Positions 1 through 6,047 of a DNA stretch of 6,975 nucleotides are shown one piece after another. The notes below the pieces were generated by a model, which saw only the letters and a program-made list of their open reading frames with translations, had not been told where the DNA came from and did no database searches. Where the stretch lies: positions 1 to 6,975 of the forward strand of contig JAEETM010000134.1 of NCBI GenBank assembly GCA_016290335.1. The letters run 5' to 3'. A program made the translations under genes and the position numbers. Source of the stretch: Treponema sp. (GTDB taxonomy: Bacteria; Spirochaetota; Spirochaetia; Treponematales; Treponemataceae). Positions within the stretch are counted from its first letter, which is position 1. Each line of letters opens with the position of its first letter.

Positions 1-824
1 TCGGCGAACAATTTTTGAGCAGCACTTTCAAGAGTTCTTACACTCGTCGTTCCTACGGCAAGCACAGGGCGGCCTTCACGTTTTGCACGGTTTATTGCTT
101 CAGCAGTTTCTATCGGTATTGAATACCATTCTTCGTGCATTTTATGATTTTCAATATTTTCTTCGCGTACTGGAAGAAATGTTCCAAGACCAACATGAAG
201 CGTTACAAAGCGTCGTTCAATTTTGGCTGCATCAAGGCGGGAAAGCATTTCTTCTGTAAAATGAAGGCCCGCTGTAGGACAAGCTGCAGAACCTGTATCT
301 GTAGCATACACATTCTGGTATCGTTCTGAATCCTCTTCGGTATCTCCACGCTTAATGTATGGCGGCAGCGGAATGTGACCGTTACGTTCAAACCAGTCTT
401 CGTCAATTGCAAAATCAAACTTCATTGCACGGAACTCGGTTCCCTTATTGCCTTCAACATCAACAATTGTACCGATTGTTCCATCCGGGAACTTGTAGCG
501 CATGCCGGGCTTCTGCTTTTTTGCAGACTTAACCATTGTATTCCAGATTGTACATTCTTTATCAATTGTATTAAGGAACATAAACTCCTGCTCACGCCCA
601 GTTGTTTCCTTTATTCCATAAACACGCGCGCGGCGGACACGGCTGTTATTAAACACCATAAGGGTGCCGGGTTGAATCAGCTTTGGTAAATCATCCATCA
701 TAAAATGCTCTACGATACCGCTGGTGCGATTTAAGAGCATAAGTTTATCCTGTCCGCGAACTCCGCTTGGATGCTGGGCGATAAGTTCCTGTGGTAAATC
801 AAAATTAAAATCTGAAGTTAGCAT
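1..824 (-). CDS. queA: QueA, S-adenosylmethionine:tRNA ribosyltransferase-isomerase (partial, 3' end outside window)
   Basis: QueA transfers and isomerises the ribosyl part of S-adenosylmethionine onto 7-aminomethyl-7-deazaguanine at the tRNA wobble position, giving epoxyqueuosine; it is cytoplasmic. The frame reads 274 residues with no stop before the window edge; the family is about 340-360 long, so roughly the last fifth is missing. Family motifs are in order: DLPQELIAQ (9-17), VFNNSRV (57-63), GHIPLPPYI (149-157), YQNVYA (169-174), PTAGLHF (183-189), HVGLGTF (210-216) and GTTSVRTLE (258-266). The ATG at 822-824 is the first in frame (a TGA lies five codons upstream) and matches the usual N-terminus. 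No Shine-Dalgarno sequence precedes it, which is odd beside the well-marked neighbours. It is last of the visible minus-strand genes, 128 bp after ruvB. The identification is secure. Confidence 0.97.
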   Translation of the reverse strand, partial: MLTSDFNFDLPQELIAQHPSGVRGQDKLMLLNRTSGIVEHFMMDDLPKLIQPGTLMVFNNSRVRRARVYGIKETTGREQEFMFLNTIDKECTIWNTMVKSAKKQKPGMRYKFPDGTIGTIVDVEGNKGTEFRAMKFDFAIDEDWFERNGHIPLPPYIKRGDTEEDSERYQNVYATDTGSAACPTAGLHFTEEMLSRLDAAKIERRFVTLHVGLGTFLPVREENIENHKMHEEWYSIPIETAEAINRAKREGRPVLAVGTTSVRTLESAAQKLFA

Positions 825-830
825 GATGAT

Positions 831-839
831 AATGTATCA
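831..839 (-). promoter_or_regulatory. Possible extended -10 element of queA
   Basis: Read on the minus strand the bases are TGATACATT, that is a TG motif one base before a TACATT hexamer (4 of 6 to consensus). No good -35 is seen 16-18 bp upstream. A start seven bases downstream would fall on the A of the queA ATG, which would fit the missing Shine-Dalgarno sequence. Weak evidence; read-through from ruvB is an equally good explanation for queA expression. Confidence 0.2.
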
Positions 840-866
840 CAAAATAATAATATTAGCCACCAGGGT

Positions 867-915
867 AGCGAAGGCTTCTTCCTTTTGTTAACAGTCAACT
901 CATTCTGCCTTCGCT
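867..915 (-). repeat. 9-bp inverted repeat with 31-nt loop in the ruvB-queA gap
   Basis: The arms agcgaaggc (867-875) and gccttcgct (907-915) are perfectly complementary. The 31-nt loop contains GTTAAC. In the ruvB-queA transcript this would form a stable GC-rich stem just upstream of queA. No U-run follows it on either strand, so it is not a classical intrinsic terminator. It could be an mRNA stabiliser or attenuating structure, or a dispersed repeat; the sequence alone does not decide. Confidence 0.5.
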
Positions 916-916
916 T

Positions 917-938
917 GCAGTTTTATAAATAAAACTGC
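917..938 (-). repeat. Perfect 9-bp hairpin with 4-nt loop after ruvB
   Basis: The stem gcagtttta (917-925) pairs exactly with taaaactgc (930-938) around a 4-nt loop. It lies 14 bp past the ruvB stop codon and one base from the next hairpin (867-915). The shape suits a terminator or a 3'-end stabiliser of the ruvB message, but the stem is AT-rich and no U-run follows on the minus strand, so any termination would be inefficient. Confidence 0.5.
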
Positions 939-952
939 ACATTTTAAGTAAT

Positions 953-1996
953 CTAAAACAGAGTTCCCTGCTGAGTGTTTACGGAAACTGATTTTAAACC
1001 GAGATGTTCGTAGGCACGCGCAGTAACGATTCTGCCTTTTGGTGTTCGCTGGAGAAGTCCGCTTTGAATCAGGTAAGGCTCGTAGTAATCTTCCAGAGTA
1101 TCAATGCTTTCGCCAATACTTATTGCAAGAGTTTCGGCACCAACAGGACCGCCGCCAAAATTGTTAATTATGCTTAACAGAATATCGCGGTCGGCTTTTT
1201 CGAGGCCCATTTCGTCTATCTCAAGTTTTTTAAGTCCATAGTCTACTGTGTCGGTTGTAATGCACGCCTGTCCGGCAACCTGAGCAAAATCGCGCATACG
1301 GCGCAGAACACGGTTGGCAACACGGGGAGTTCCACGGCAGCACTGTGCAAGAAGAAGTGCAGCATCATTATCAATCTGGATTTCAAGAATACCTGCTGAA
1401 CGAATTATGATTCTGGCAAGCTCTTCCCTGGAATAATATTCAAAGCGTGGAATAAAGCCGAACCTTGAACGAAGCGGCGAGCTTACACTACCGGCCTTTG
1501 TAGTTGCACCGACAAGTGTAAACGGAGGAATCGGGATTCTGACAGTTCGTGCACCGGCACCCTGCCCTATAATCCAGTCGAGCTCATAATCTTCCATTGC
1601 AATGTAGAGCATTTCTTCAATAGCAGGTTTAAGCCGATGGATTTCATCTATAAAGAAAACGGTGCGTTCAGAAATTGTTGAAAGGATTCCAGCCAGATCT
1701 TTTGGTTTGTCGAGCGCAGGAGCAGAAGTTACCTTAAAGTCAACGCCAAGCTCGTTTGCCGTAATCTGGGCAAGTGTTGTTTTTCCAAGTCCTGGTGGTC
1801 CGATTAAAAGAAGATGATCAAGCGGCTCCTGACGTGCTTTTGCAGCTTCTATAAAGGTTGAAAGATTTGACTTTATGTTTTCCTGCCCGAGAAAATCCCT
1901 GAGCATTTTTGGACGGAGGTTATTATCCTGATCTTCAAAACCTTTTATATCAGCACGGACAATTGAACTGAAATCTATATCTTCGTTTTCCATCAT
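953..1996 (-). CDS. ruvB: RuvB, Holliday junction branch-migration ATPase
   Basis: RuvB is the hexameric AAA+ motor that, with RuvA, drives branch migration of Holliday junctions in recombinational repair. The 347-residue product has the usual family length. Visible features are Walker [10 protein letters not shown] (66-74), Walker B FFIDEIH (114-120), the sensor 1 segment LVGATTKAG (161-169), the arginine-finger segment SPLRSRFG (173-180), the sensor 2 segment RGTPRVANR (221-229) and a C-terminal winged-helix domain ending in the QRTPKGR strand (316-322). Two ATG codons stand in tandem at the start; a purine-rich GAGAG lies just upstream and is better spaced for the second, so the true protein may be one residue shorter. 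It follows ruvA after 24 bp, surely co-transcribed. The stop is TAG. Nothing is missing from the catalytic core. Confidence 0.99.
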   Translation of the reverse strand: MMENEDIDFSSIVRADIKGFEDQDNNLRPKMLRDFLGQENIKSNLSTFIEAAKARQEPLDHLLLIGPPGLGKTTLAQITANELGVDFKVTSAPALDKPKDLAGILSTISERTVFFIDEIHRLKPAIEEMLYIAMEDYELDWIIGQGAGARTVRIPIPPFTLVGATTKAGSVSSPLRSRFGFIPRFEYYSREELARIIIRSAGILEIQIDNDAALLLAQCCRGTPRVANRVLRRMRDFAQVAGQACITTDTVDYGLKKLEIDEMGLEKADRDILLSIINNFGGGPVGAETLAISIGESIDTLEDYYEPYLIQSGLLQRTPKGRIVTARAYEHLGLKSVSVNTQQGTLF

Positions 1997-2020
1997 CTTC
2001 TCTCTTTATGAAATATCTTT

Positions 2021-2635
2021 TTATGCCAGCTCTACGATTGCACGGCGGAAAATCAAATCCTCTTTTTCTTTCTGTGATTTTGATGCAAAGGCAGGGTCAG
2101 CATTTAAGATTTCTGCAAGAACTGCAACCTTCTGCTCTACAAGCCGTTTTTCGTAACCCATGCTTGCAAGTGAATCAATTACGTCTGCAAAGGCTGCCGG
2201 TTTTTCAACACGTACAACATTTGAAGTTTGTGACAGTGTAAGTTTTCCCTTAAGCTGCAGCATCATCTTTCCCGCAGTCTTTTTTCCTACGCCAGGAATC
2301 TTTTCGAGCATTTCTACATCACCACGCTCAAGAACTTCCAGCAGCCGTGATGAGGAAGCAGAACTCATTATCTTAACGGCACCTTTAGGGCCAACACCGT
2401 CTACCTTAAGCAAATCAAGGAAAAGCGTACGCTCATCTGCGGTGGCAAAACCAAAAAGTGTCATGAGCACATCTGTATGCTGAAGCCAGGTATAAACCTT
2501 TGCCTCACTGCCAACCGGTGGAAAAAGCTCAAGATTTGAATCGGGAACGCAGAGATCCCACTCTATGCCGTGAGTATCAAGCAAAAGCTGCTTGGGAAAC
2601 TTTCCTGTGATTATACCAGTAAGAGAATTGAACAT
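2021..2635 (-). CDS. ruvA: RuvA, Holliday junction DNA-binding protein
   Basis: RuvA tetramers bind the four-way junction and load RuvB rings on opposite arms. The 204-residue product has the normal length. An N-terminal OB-fold spans about 1-65, two helix-hairpin-helix motifs follow at LLKVDGVGPK (75-84) and EKIPGVGKKTAGK (111-123), and the C-terminal three-helix domain that contacts RuvB is at about 148-204, after a flexible linker. The ATG at 2633-2635 is chosen because the family begins with this M-[FI]-x-[SK]-[LI]-x-G pattern. The frame stays open to a TTG at 2698 that overlaps the glycerate kinase stop, but the 21 extra residues are unlike any RuvA. No Shine-Dalgarno sequence precedes the ATG; a good promoter lies so close that a leaderless message is predicted. 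Confidence 0.98.
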   Translation of the reverse strand: MFNSLTGIITGKFPKQLLLDTHGIEWDLCVPDSNLELFPPVGSEAKVYTWLQHTDVLMTLFGFATADERTLFLDLLKVDGVGPKGAVKIMSSASSSRLLEVLERGDVEMLEKIPGVGKKTAGKMMLQLKGKLTLSQTSNVVRVEKPAAFADVIDSLASMGYEKRLVEQKVAVLAEILNADPAFASKSQKEKEDLIFRRAIVELA

Positions 2636-2641
2636 AGGATT

Positions 2642-2670
2642 AGTATAGAGGGAAAAGAAGAAATTGTCAC
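2642..2670 (-). promoter_or_regulatory. Sigma-70 type promoter of ruvA, predicted leaderless
   Basis: On the minus strand a -35 GTGACA (2665-2670, 5 of 6) and a -10 TATACT (2642-2647, 5 of 6) are separated by exactly 17 bp. Seven bases past the -10 is position 2635, the A of the ruvA ATG. This would let ruvAB be expressed independently of the upstream genes. The hexamers and spacing are directly visible; the start point is inferred from standard promoter geometry. Confidence 0.5.
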
Positions 2671-2694
2671 GTAGGGAAAACTTAAAACACTTTA

Positions 2695-3828
2695 TCAATC
2701 TTTTGAAAACTGATTCTTTATGCTTTTCTCCAGGTTTTCCTGTGCGTGTACAAGAGCGTAATCTAACGGCTGACCTTCACTTATTGGGATTACTTTTACA
2801 TTTTCGGGTAAGGCGAAATCAACCTTTGATTTGCCGCAGAAAACGTAGATTGAGAGTGGTGATTGAGTGGACTGAGATGTGCGATTTGTGTTGTTAGCTC
2901 TGTCTATCACGCCGCCGACGGCTTTTCCCATTAGTGACTGGTGGTCAAAGCTGCCTTCACCGGTAATGAGAAGATCGCAATCGGTAAGTTCTTTTTCAAA
3001 ATCGTAGAGATTTAAGACAAGGTCTATTCCTTTTTTGAGCTCGCCGAAAAGACCAGCAAGAACTGCAAAGCCAAGACCACCGGCAGCACCGGCACCTTTT
3101 TCAAGGGAAAAATCTTTATCGCGCATAAGGTTGAATAGTTCTGCAATATGACGGCAGCCTTTTTCCAGACGTTCAACCATTTTGCTGTCTGCACCCTTTT
3201 GTGGAGCAAACACTCTGGAACAGCCATTTTCACCGCACAAGGGATTTTCAACATCACACATTGCTTCAAACCTTGCACCAACTAAACGCGGATACATCAT
3301 TGAAAGGTCAATATCTGCAACCTCACACAAGGTAGCACCAGTCGGAACAAAAGAAACTCCATCCTTGTTGTAAAAGCAGGCCCCGAGAGCAGCAAGCATC
3401 CCAAGCCCGCAATCGTTTGTACAGCTGCCGCCAAGTGCAAGAATTATTTTTTTGGCACCTAAATCTACAGCGTGGCCAATCAATTGACCTATACCATAAG
3501 TTGAAGTTTCTTCAGGATTTTCTCGCCCCTTAACAAGCGGTAAACCATTCACCTTTGCTGTTTCAATCAGCACAGTTTTTCCATCATCAAAAAAAAGAAT
3601 TGGAGCATCAATTTCTTCAAAAAGGGCATTCTGAACATAAAAATCGGCAGACTTACAATTCACTGAACGCTTAAAGCATTCTGCCGTTCCTTCTCCGCCA
3701 TCAGCAAGCGGCATGGAAACAACTTCTGCATCCGACAAAATCTCTTTAAACGTCTTTTCACAAATCCTGCAAAACTCTTCTGCCGTCAAACTCCCCTTAA
3801 AAGAATCCGGTGCTGCAATAATTTTCAT
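2695..3828 (-). CDS. Glycerate 2-kinase (GlxK/GarK family)
   Basis: This family phosphorylates D-glycerate with ATP, in most members to 2-phosphoglycerate, feeding glycolysis from glycerate, glyoxylate or serine breakdown; it is cytoplasmic. The 377-residue product matches the family length of about 380. Signature segments are APDSFKGSLTAEE (6-18), PLADGGEGT (40-48), ALGGSCTNDCGLGM (131-144), GAGAAGGLGFA (246-256) and ITGEGSFDHQSLMGK (288-302). In many relatives the last motif reads GEGRxDxQ; here the basic residue is Ser. A polar N/T/S/Q-rich stretch (about 311-323) precedes the IYVFCGKSK strand and looks like a small loop insertion. GAGG is well placed before the ATG. It starts 15 bp after the yhhN-like gene and ends 59 bp before ruvA. 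The family is certain; glxK, garK or another name cannot be chosen. Confidence 0.95.
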   Translation of the reverse strand: MKIIAAPDSFKGSLTAEEFCRICEKTFKEILSDAEVVSMPLADGGEGTAECFKRSVNCKSADFYVQNALFEEIDAPILFFDDGKTVLIETAKVNGLPLVKGRENPEETSTYGIGQLIGHAVDLGAKKIILALGGSCTNDCGLGMLAALGACFYNKDGVSFVPTGATLCEVADIDLSMMYPRLVGARFEAMCDVENPLCGENGCSRVFAPQKGADSKMVERLEKGCRHIAELFNLMRDKDFSLEKGAGAAGGLGFAVLAGLFGELKKGIDLVLNLYDFEKELTDCDLLITGEGSFDHQSLMGKAVGGVIDRANNTNRTSQSTQSPLSIYVFCGKSKVDFALPENVKVIPISEGQPLDYALVHAQENLEKSIKNQFSKD

Positions 3829-3843
3829 TCTTACCTCGTTACA

Positions 3844-4542
3844 TTAAAGTGCAATAAAAAACAAACTGCCGGCTATCAAAAGCTGACCGATATAATATAA
3901 CGAAAGATTCGTAATGCGTAAACTGAACTTTGATTCTTTTCCAAACGTATTGAAAATTAACACAACATCAGAAACTGTAAAAAGCACCGCACCAATTGCA
4001 TAAAGCAGCGCACTCGTTTCAAAGCCGGATGTAATGCAGTTACCGATTGCAATGCTCGTCATAAGAATAACAGCACCAAGATAAAGAATGCCAAAAATCT
4101 TAAACGCGAGCTTAACTTCAAAGGTTTTGAAAATTATTGCAAGAAGGATTGCCGCAACAACAACTCCGCAAATCACGCAAATAAGAAGGCTTTCTGAAAG
4201 CGGAATGAGTGCTGCAAGATAAAGAATGTGACCTGTTAAAAAAGCTGCAATTCCGGAAAGAAAAATCTTTTGATTAAGTTTTTCAAAAACCCAGCGCAGA
4301 TTAAGAAGGATGTCCCCAAGTGCACCAAAGAAAAGTCCAATCAAAACAAGACGCGGAAAATCACATTCATAACCAGCAGCCATAGCCGCAGAAAATCCCA
4401 TTGCACCAATCACACAGAAAACAACGGAAGCAGCCCCCTTTAAGCACACTGCCCCAACAAACTTTTCCTTATGCTCCACCGCAATAAAAATCCCCTGAAG
4501 AATAATTCCCAGCACCATCAATCCGTAAACACAAGCGTTCAT
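3844..4542 (-). CDS. YhhN/TMEM86-family integral membrane protein
   Basis: The 232-residue product is strongly hydrophobic, with about eight membrane segments (roughly 4-21, 28-54, 64-82, 93-112, 117-137, 146-168, 176-197 and 212-231). Conserved family points are the Asp in GALGDILL (73-80), the GHILY segment (104-108), the second Asp in LFTVSDVVLI (187-196) and YYIGQ (216-220). The animal members TMEM86A and TMEM86B are lysoplasmalogenases that cleave the vinyl-ether bond of lysoplasmalogens; for bacterial YhhN proteins the substrate is mostly untested, so a lipid-hydrolase role is inference. A perfect AGGAGG five bases before the ATG fixes the start. It is the first gene of the minus-strand series and is divergent from padR. 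Confidence 0.85.
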   Translation of the reverse strand: MNACVYGLMVLGIILQGIFIAVEHKEKFVGAVCLKGAASVVFCVIGAMGFSAAMAAGYECDFPRLVLIGLFFGALGDILLNLRWVFEKLNQKIFLSGIAAFLTGHILYLAALIPLSESLLICVICGVVVAAILLAIIFKTFEVKLAFKIFGILYLGAVILMTSIAIGNCITSGFETSALLYAIGAVLFTVSDVVLIFNTFGKESKFSLRITNLSLYYIGQLLIAGSLFFIAL

Positions 4543-4576
4543 AGCATCCTCCTGTAAAAGTTTTCGTTATGAGAAT

Positions 4577-4585
4577 ATTGTAACA
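4577..4585 (-). promoter_or_regulatory. Probable extended -10 promoter of the yhhN-like gene
   Basis: The minus strand reads TGTTACAAT: a TG one base before a TACAAT hexamer (5 of 6). Its last base is 35 bases before the ATG, leaving room for a leader with the AGGAGG site. The -35 region, near 4600-4605, does not match consensus and falls on the left edge of the long palindrome. The extended -10 could make up for this. Confidence 0.45.
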
Positions 4586-4602
4586 TAGAAATAAAGAAAA
4601 GA

Positions 4603-4800
4603 TTAGCAGGACCTGCGCAATAATCTAATTTTACAAAAAAGAAGGGCGTGTAGTGGAATACTGATTGTAAACTGCATCTGCAACATGCTAGAACAAAGTA
4701 TTACATTAGTTCCAGTTCATTGCAGCCAGCAGTTTACAAGCAGGATGCAACGAAACGACATTCTTTTTAGATAAACAATTTCTTGCGCAAGTCCTAATAA
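4603..4800. repeat. 198-bp imperfect palindrome (MITE-like or structured element)
   Basis: The two halves are reverse complements of each other almost end to end. The outer arms 4603-4620 and 4783-4800 match at 15 of 18 positions, including GGAC and TGCGCAA. The next 37-bp blocks, 4628-4664 and 4740-4776, match at 25 of 37. The inner arms ttgtaaactgc (4665-4675) and gcagtttacaa (4729-4739) are perfect. The last blocks, 4676-4694 and 4709-4728, match at about 12 of 20 with one gap, around a 14-nt centre (4695-4708). An A/T-rich extension (4593-4600 with 4804-4811) adds 8 paired bases. No open frame of note lies inside. It makes up most of the 341-bp gap between yhhN and padR, just between their promoters. 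A decayed palindromic transposable element or a large regulatory hairpin are both possible. Confidence 0.75.
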
Positions 4801-4817
4801 AAGTTTTCTTTTTTTTC

Positions 4818-4846
4818 TTGACATACCTTATCTGTTGAGGTATATT
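4818..4846 (+). promoter_or_regulatory. Strong sigma-70 type promoter of the padR operon
   Basis: TTGACA (4818-4823, 6 of 6) and TATATT (4841-4846, 5 of 6) are separated by 17 bp. A T-rich tract lies directly upstream. Transcription would start near 4853, leaving a leader of about 31 nt with AAGGAAGG before the padR ATG. It is the closest match to consensus in the window, as expected for a promoter that is held off by a repressor. Confidence 0.8.
4821..4845 (+). promoter_or_regulatory. Inverted-repeat operator, likely PadR binding site
   Basis: acatacctta (4821-4830) and tgaggtatat (4836-4845) are inverted copies matching at 8 of 10 positions around a 5-bp spacer, with the core tacct/aggta. 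The repeat overlaps the end of the -35, the whole spacer and most of the -10. PadR proteins are dimeric winged-helix repressors that commonly bind such repeats in their own promoters, so autorepression is inferred. The protein-DNA match itself cannot be shown from sequence. Confidence 0.6.
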
Positions 4847-4883
4847 TAATCATAAGTTATCTCAGATTGAGAAGGAAGGTTTC

Positions 4884-5234
4884 ATGTTAAATTATTCAGA
4901 TATTTTACGTGGATTAACTGACACAATCATTCTGGCGCAACTGGACAAAGGAGACAGCTACGGATATCAAATCAACAAGACGATAAGCGAGTTAAGTGAA
5001 AAATCCTTAGAGCTCAAGGAAGCAACTCTTTACACCTCCTTTCGTCGGCTTGAAGAGAGCAAGCTGATTTCTTCTTACTGGGGCGATGAAAACTCCGGTG
5101 CCAGAAGACGCTACTACTCCATCACTGAACTGGGGAAGAAAGCGTTTGCCGAAAACCGGGATGATTGGGAAAAGATTCAAAAGATGGTTACCAGGCTGAT
5201 TTCACGGCTTGAACTGCCAGAGTCACAGGTGTAA
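4884..5234 (+). CDS. PadR-family transcriptional repressor
   Basis: A 116-residue PadR-type winged-helix regulator. The first helices carry LRGLTDTIILAQLDKGDSYGYQI (8-30, read as its typical opening), the recognition helix region is LKEATLYTSFRRLE (44-57), and the wing is GARRRYYSITELGKKAF (72-88). A short C-terminal helix (about 90-110) for dimerisation marks the small PadR subclass. Such proteins repress their own operon and respond to a ligand or to a partner encoded next to them; no ligand can be named here. AAGGAAGG four bases before the ATG supports the start. It has its own near-consensus promoter with an overlapping inverted repeat, and leads two membrane-protein genes on the same strand, the common PadR/DUF1700/DUF4097 order. 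Confidence 0.95.
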   Translation: MLNYSDILRGLTDTIILAQLDKGDSYGYQINKTISELSEKSLELKEATLYTSFRRLEESKLISSYWGDENSGARRRYYSITELGKKAFAENRDDWEKIQKMVTRLISRLELPESQV

Positions 5235-5250
5235 AGATTTTTGGAAATAA

Positions 5251-5281
5251 TGTGATAAGAGTGACAAAAATCACAATCACA
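5251..5281 (+). promoter_or_regulatory. Nested inverted repeats in the padR-DUF1700 gap
   Basis: TGTGAT (5251-5256) pairs with ATCACA (5276-5281), and inside it GTGA (5261-5264) pairs with TCAC (5271-5274). The inner part, AGTGA-N6-TCACA (5260-5275), matches the E. coli CRP half-sites at 9 of 10 positions, but whether this organism uses such a regulator is unknown. It starts 16 bp past the padR stop and could instead act as an RNA hairpin that sets the level of downstream expression. No U-run follows, so it is not a clear terminator. Confidence 0.3.
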
Positions 5282-5357
5282 GCTGTTACATTATTATGGA
5301 GCAATTCTTTGAAACGGTGCGTCACTGCTCTCGTTTCCTTAAACACATGAGGTTAAA

Positions 5358-6047
5358 ATGAACACAAAAATTAAAAATTATGTTGAGGTTTTATTCAGGG
5401 ATATTCCTAATACACAAAAGGCACAGGAATTGAAAGAAGAATTACTTTCTACTTTAAACGATCATTTTGAAGCACACATTGCAGAAGGCAAATCTGAAAA
5501 TCAGGCATACACAGAATCACTTGCAGATTTAGGTGATGTTGATGAGCTTTTAAAAGGACTTGAGCCGGACAGAGAGCTTAAGGAAAAAATTGATGTTTTC
5601 CGACAGAAGCGCGCAAAGAATACAGCTATTGCAGTTATGATGTACATTCTTGGTACTGTATGCGTAATCTTTTTTTCTACAATTCCAGATATGTTAGATG
5701 TAAAACGAACTGAAATATTTCCAATAATCGGAGTAATTTCAATGTTAGTTTTTGCAGCTTTTGCCACTGGTCTTATAATCTACACAAACATGAGCATGCC
5801 GCAGGATGTTTCTCATTATATTTCTCAGAAAAGCGGAAAGTATCATGAAATAAAATATACAGGAGATTCAAAGGCATTGAAAATAATTGCTTCGTTTATG
5901 AAGGTTTACTGGACTTTAGTTCTGGTAATTTATCTTGCAGTAAGCTTTACAACAGGAATGTGGGCCTGGACATGGCTTATCTGGGTTATTGCTTCGGCTG
6001 TAAAAGAAGCAATCTATATCTTCTTCAGCAATGAGGAAAAACAATGA
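5358..6047 (+). CDS. HAAS-domain (DUF1700) membrane protein
   Basis: The 229-residue product begins with a charged helical domain (about 1-80) of the HAAS/DUF1700 type: VLFRDIPNTQKAQELKEELL followed by an acidic helix, a G-x-S/N-x-x-Q-A-Y turn (44-51) and LADLGDVDELL (55-65). Four membrane segments follow, at about 89-108, 120-142, 181-199 and 201-222, with a polar loop at 143-180. HAAS domains occur in membrane proteins encoded beside PadR regulators and are thought to act as helical signalling or partner-binding modules; biochemical function is unknown. GAGG seven bases before the ATG supports the start. The end overlaps the DUF4097 gene by ATGA, so the two are probably translationally coupled and their products may work as a pair in the cytoplasmic membrane. 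Confidence 0.85.
   Translation: MNTKIKNYVEVLFRDIPNTQKAQELKEELLSTLNDHFEAHIAEGKSENQAYTESLADLGDVDELLKGLEPDRELKEKIDVFRQKRAKNTAIAVMMYILGTVCVIFFSTIPDMLDVKRTEIFPIIGVISMLVFAAFATGLIIYTNMSMPQDVSHYISQKSGKYHEIKYTGDSKALKIIASFMKVYWTLVLVIYLAVSFTTGMWAWTWLIWVIASAVKEAIYIFFSNEEKQ

Noticed and set aside
135..689. Plus- and minus-strand open frames of 64 to 104 codons within queA
   Set aside because: All overlap the conserved QueA reading frame, and the products are Cys-rich or irregular with no recognisable domain.
825..952. preQ1 riboswitch upstream of queA
   Set aside because: The hairpins present do not show the compact preQ1 pseudoknot with its A-rich tail, and queA is not its usual target.
2008..2483. Two plus-strand open frames opposite ruvA
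   Set aside because: They are antisense to a clear ruvA, with Ser/Thr- or Leu-rich low-complexity products typical of reverse-strand shadows.
2636..2698. In-frame 21-residue N-terminal extension of RuvA from a TTG at 2698
   Set aside because: The extension does not resemble RuvA, the family start aligns to the ATG at 2635, and a promoter sits inside the extension. Such a short open stretch is expected by chance.
3024..3281. 85-codon minus-strand open frame inside glycerate kinase
   Set aside because: It is a shifted frame of the well-supported kinase gene, with no motif or ribosome site of its own.
4603..4811. Intrinsic terminator made by the right arm of the palindrome and the following T-tract
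   Set aside because: The T-rich run is interrupted and is not directly preceded by a short GC-rich stem; no gene on the plus strand ends just upstream.
5501..5767. 88-codon minus-strand open frame opposite the DUF1700 gene
   Set aside because: It is antisense to a gene with clear domain and membrane structure, and its Ser-rich product has no motif.
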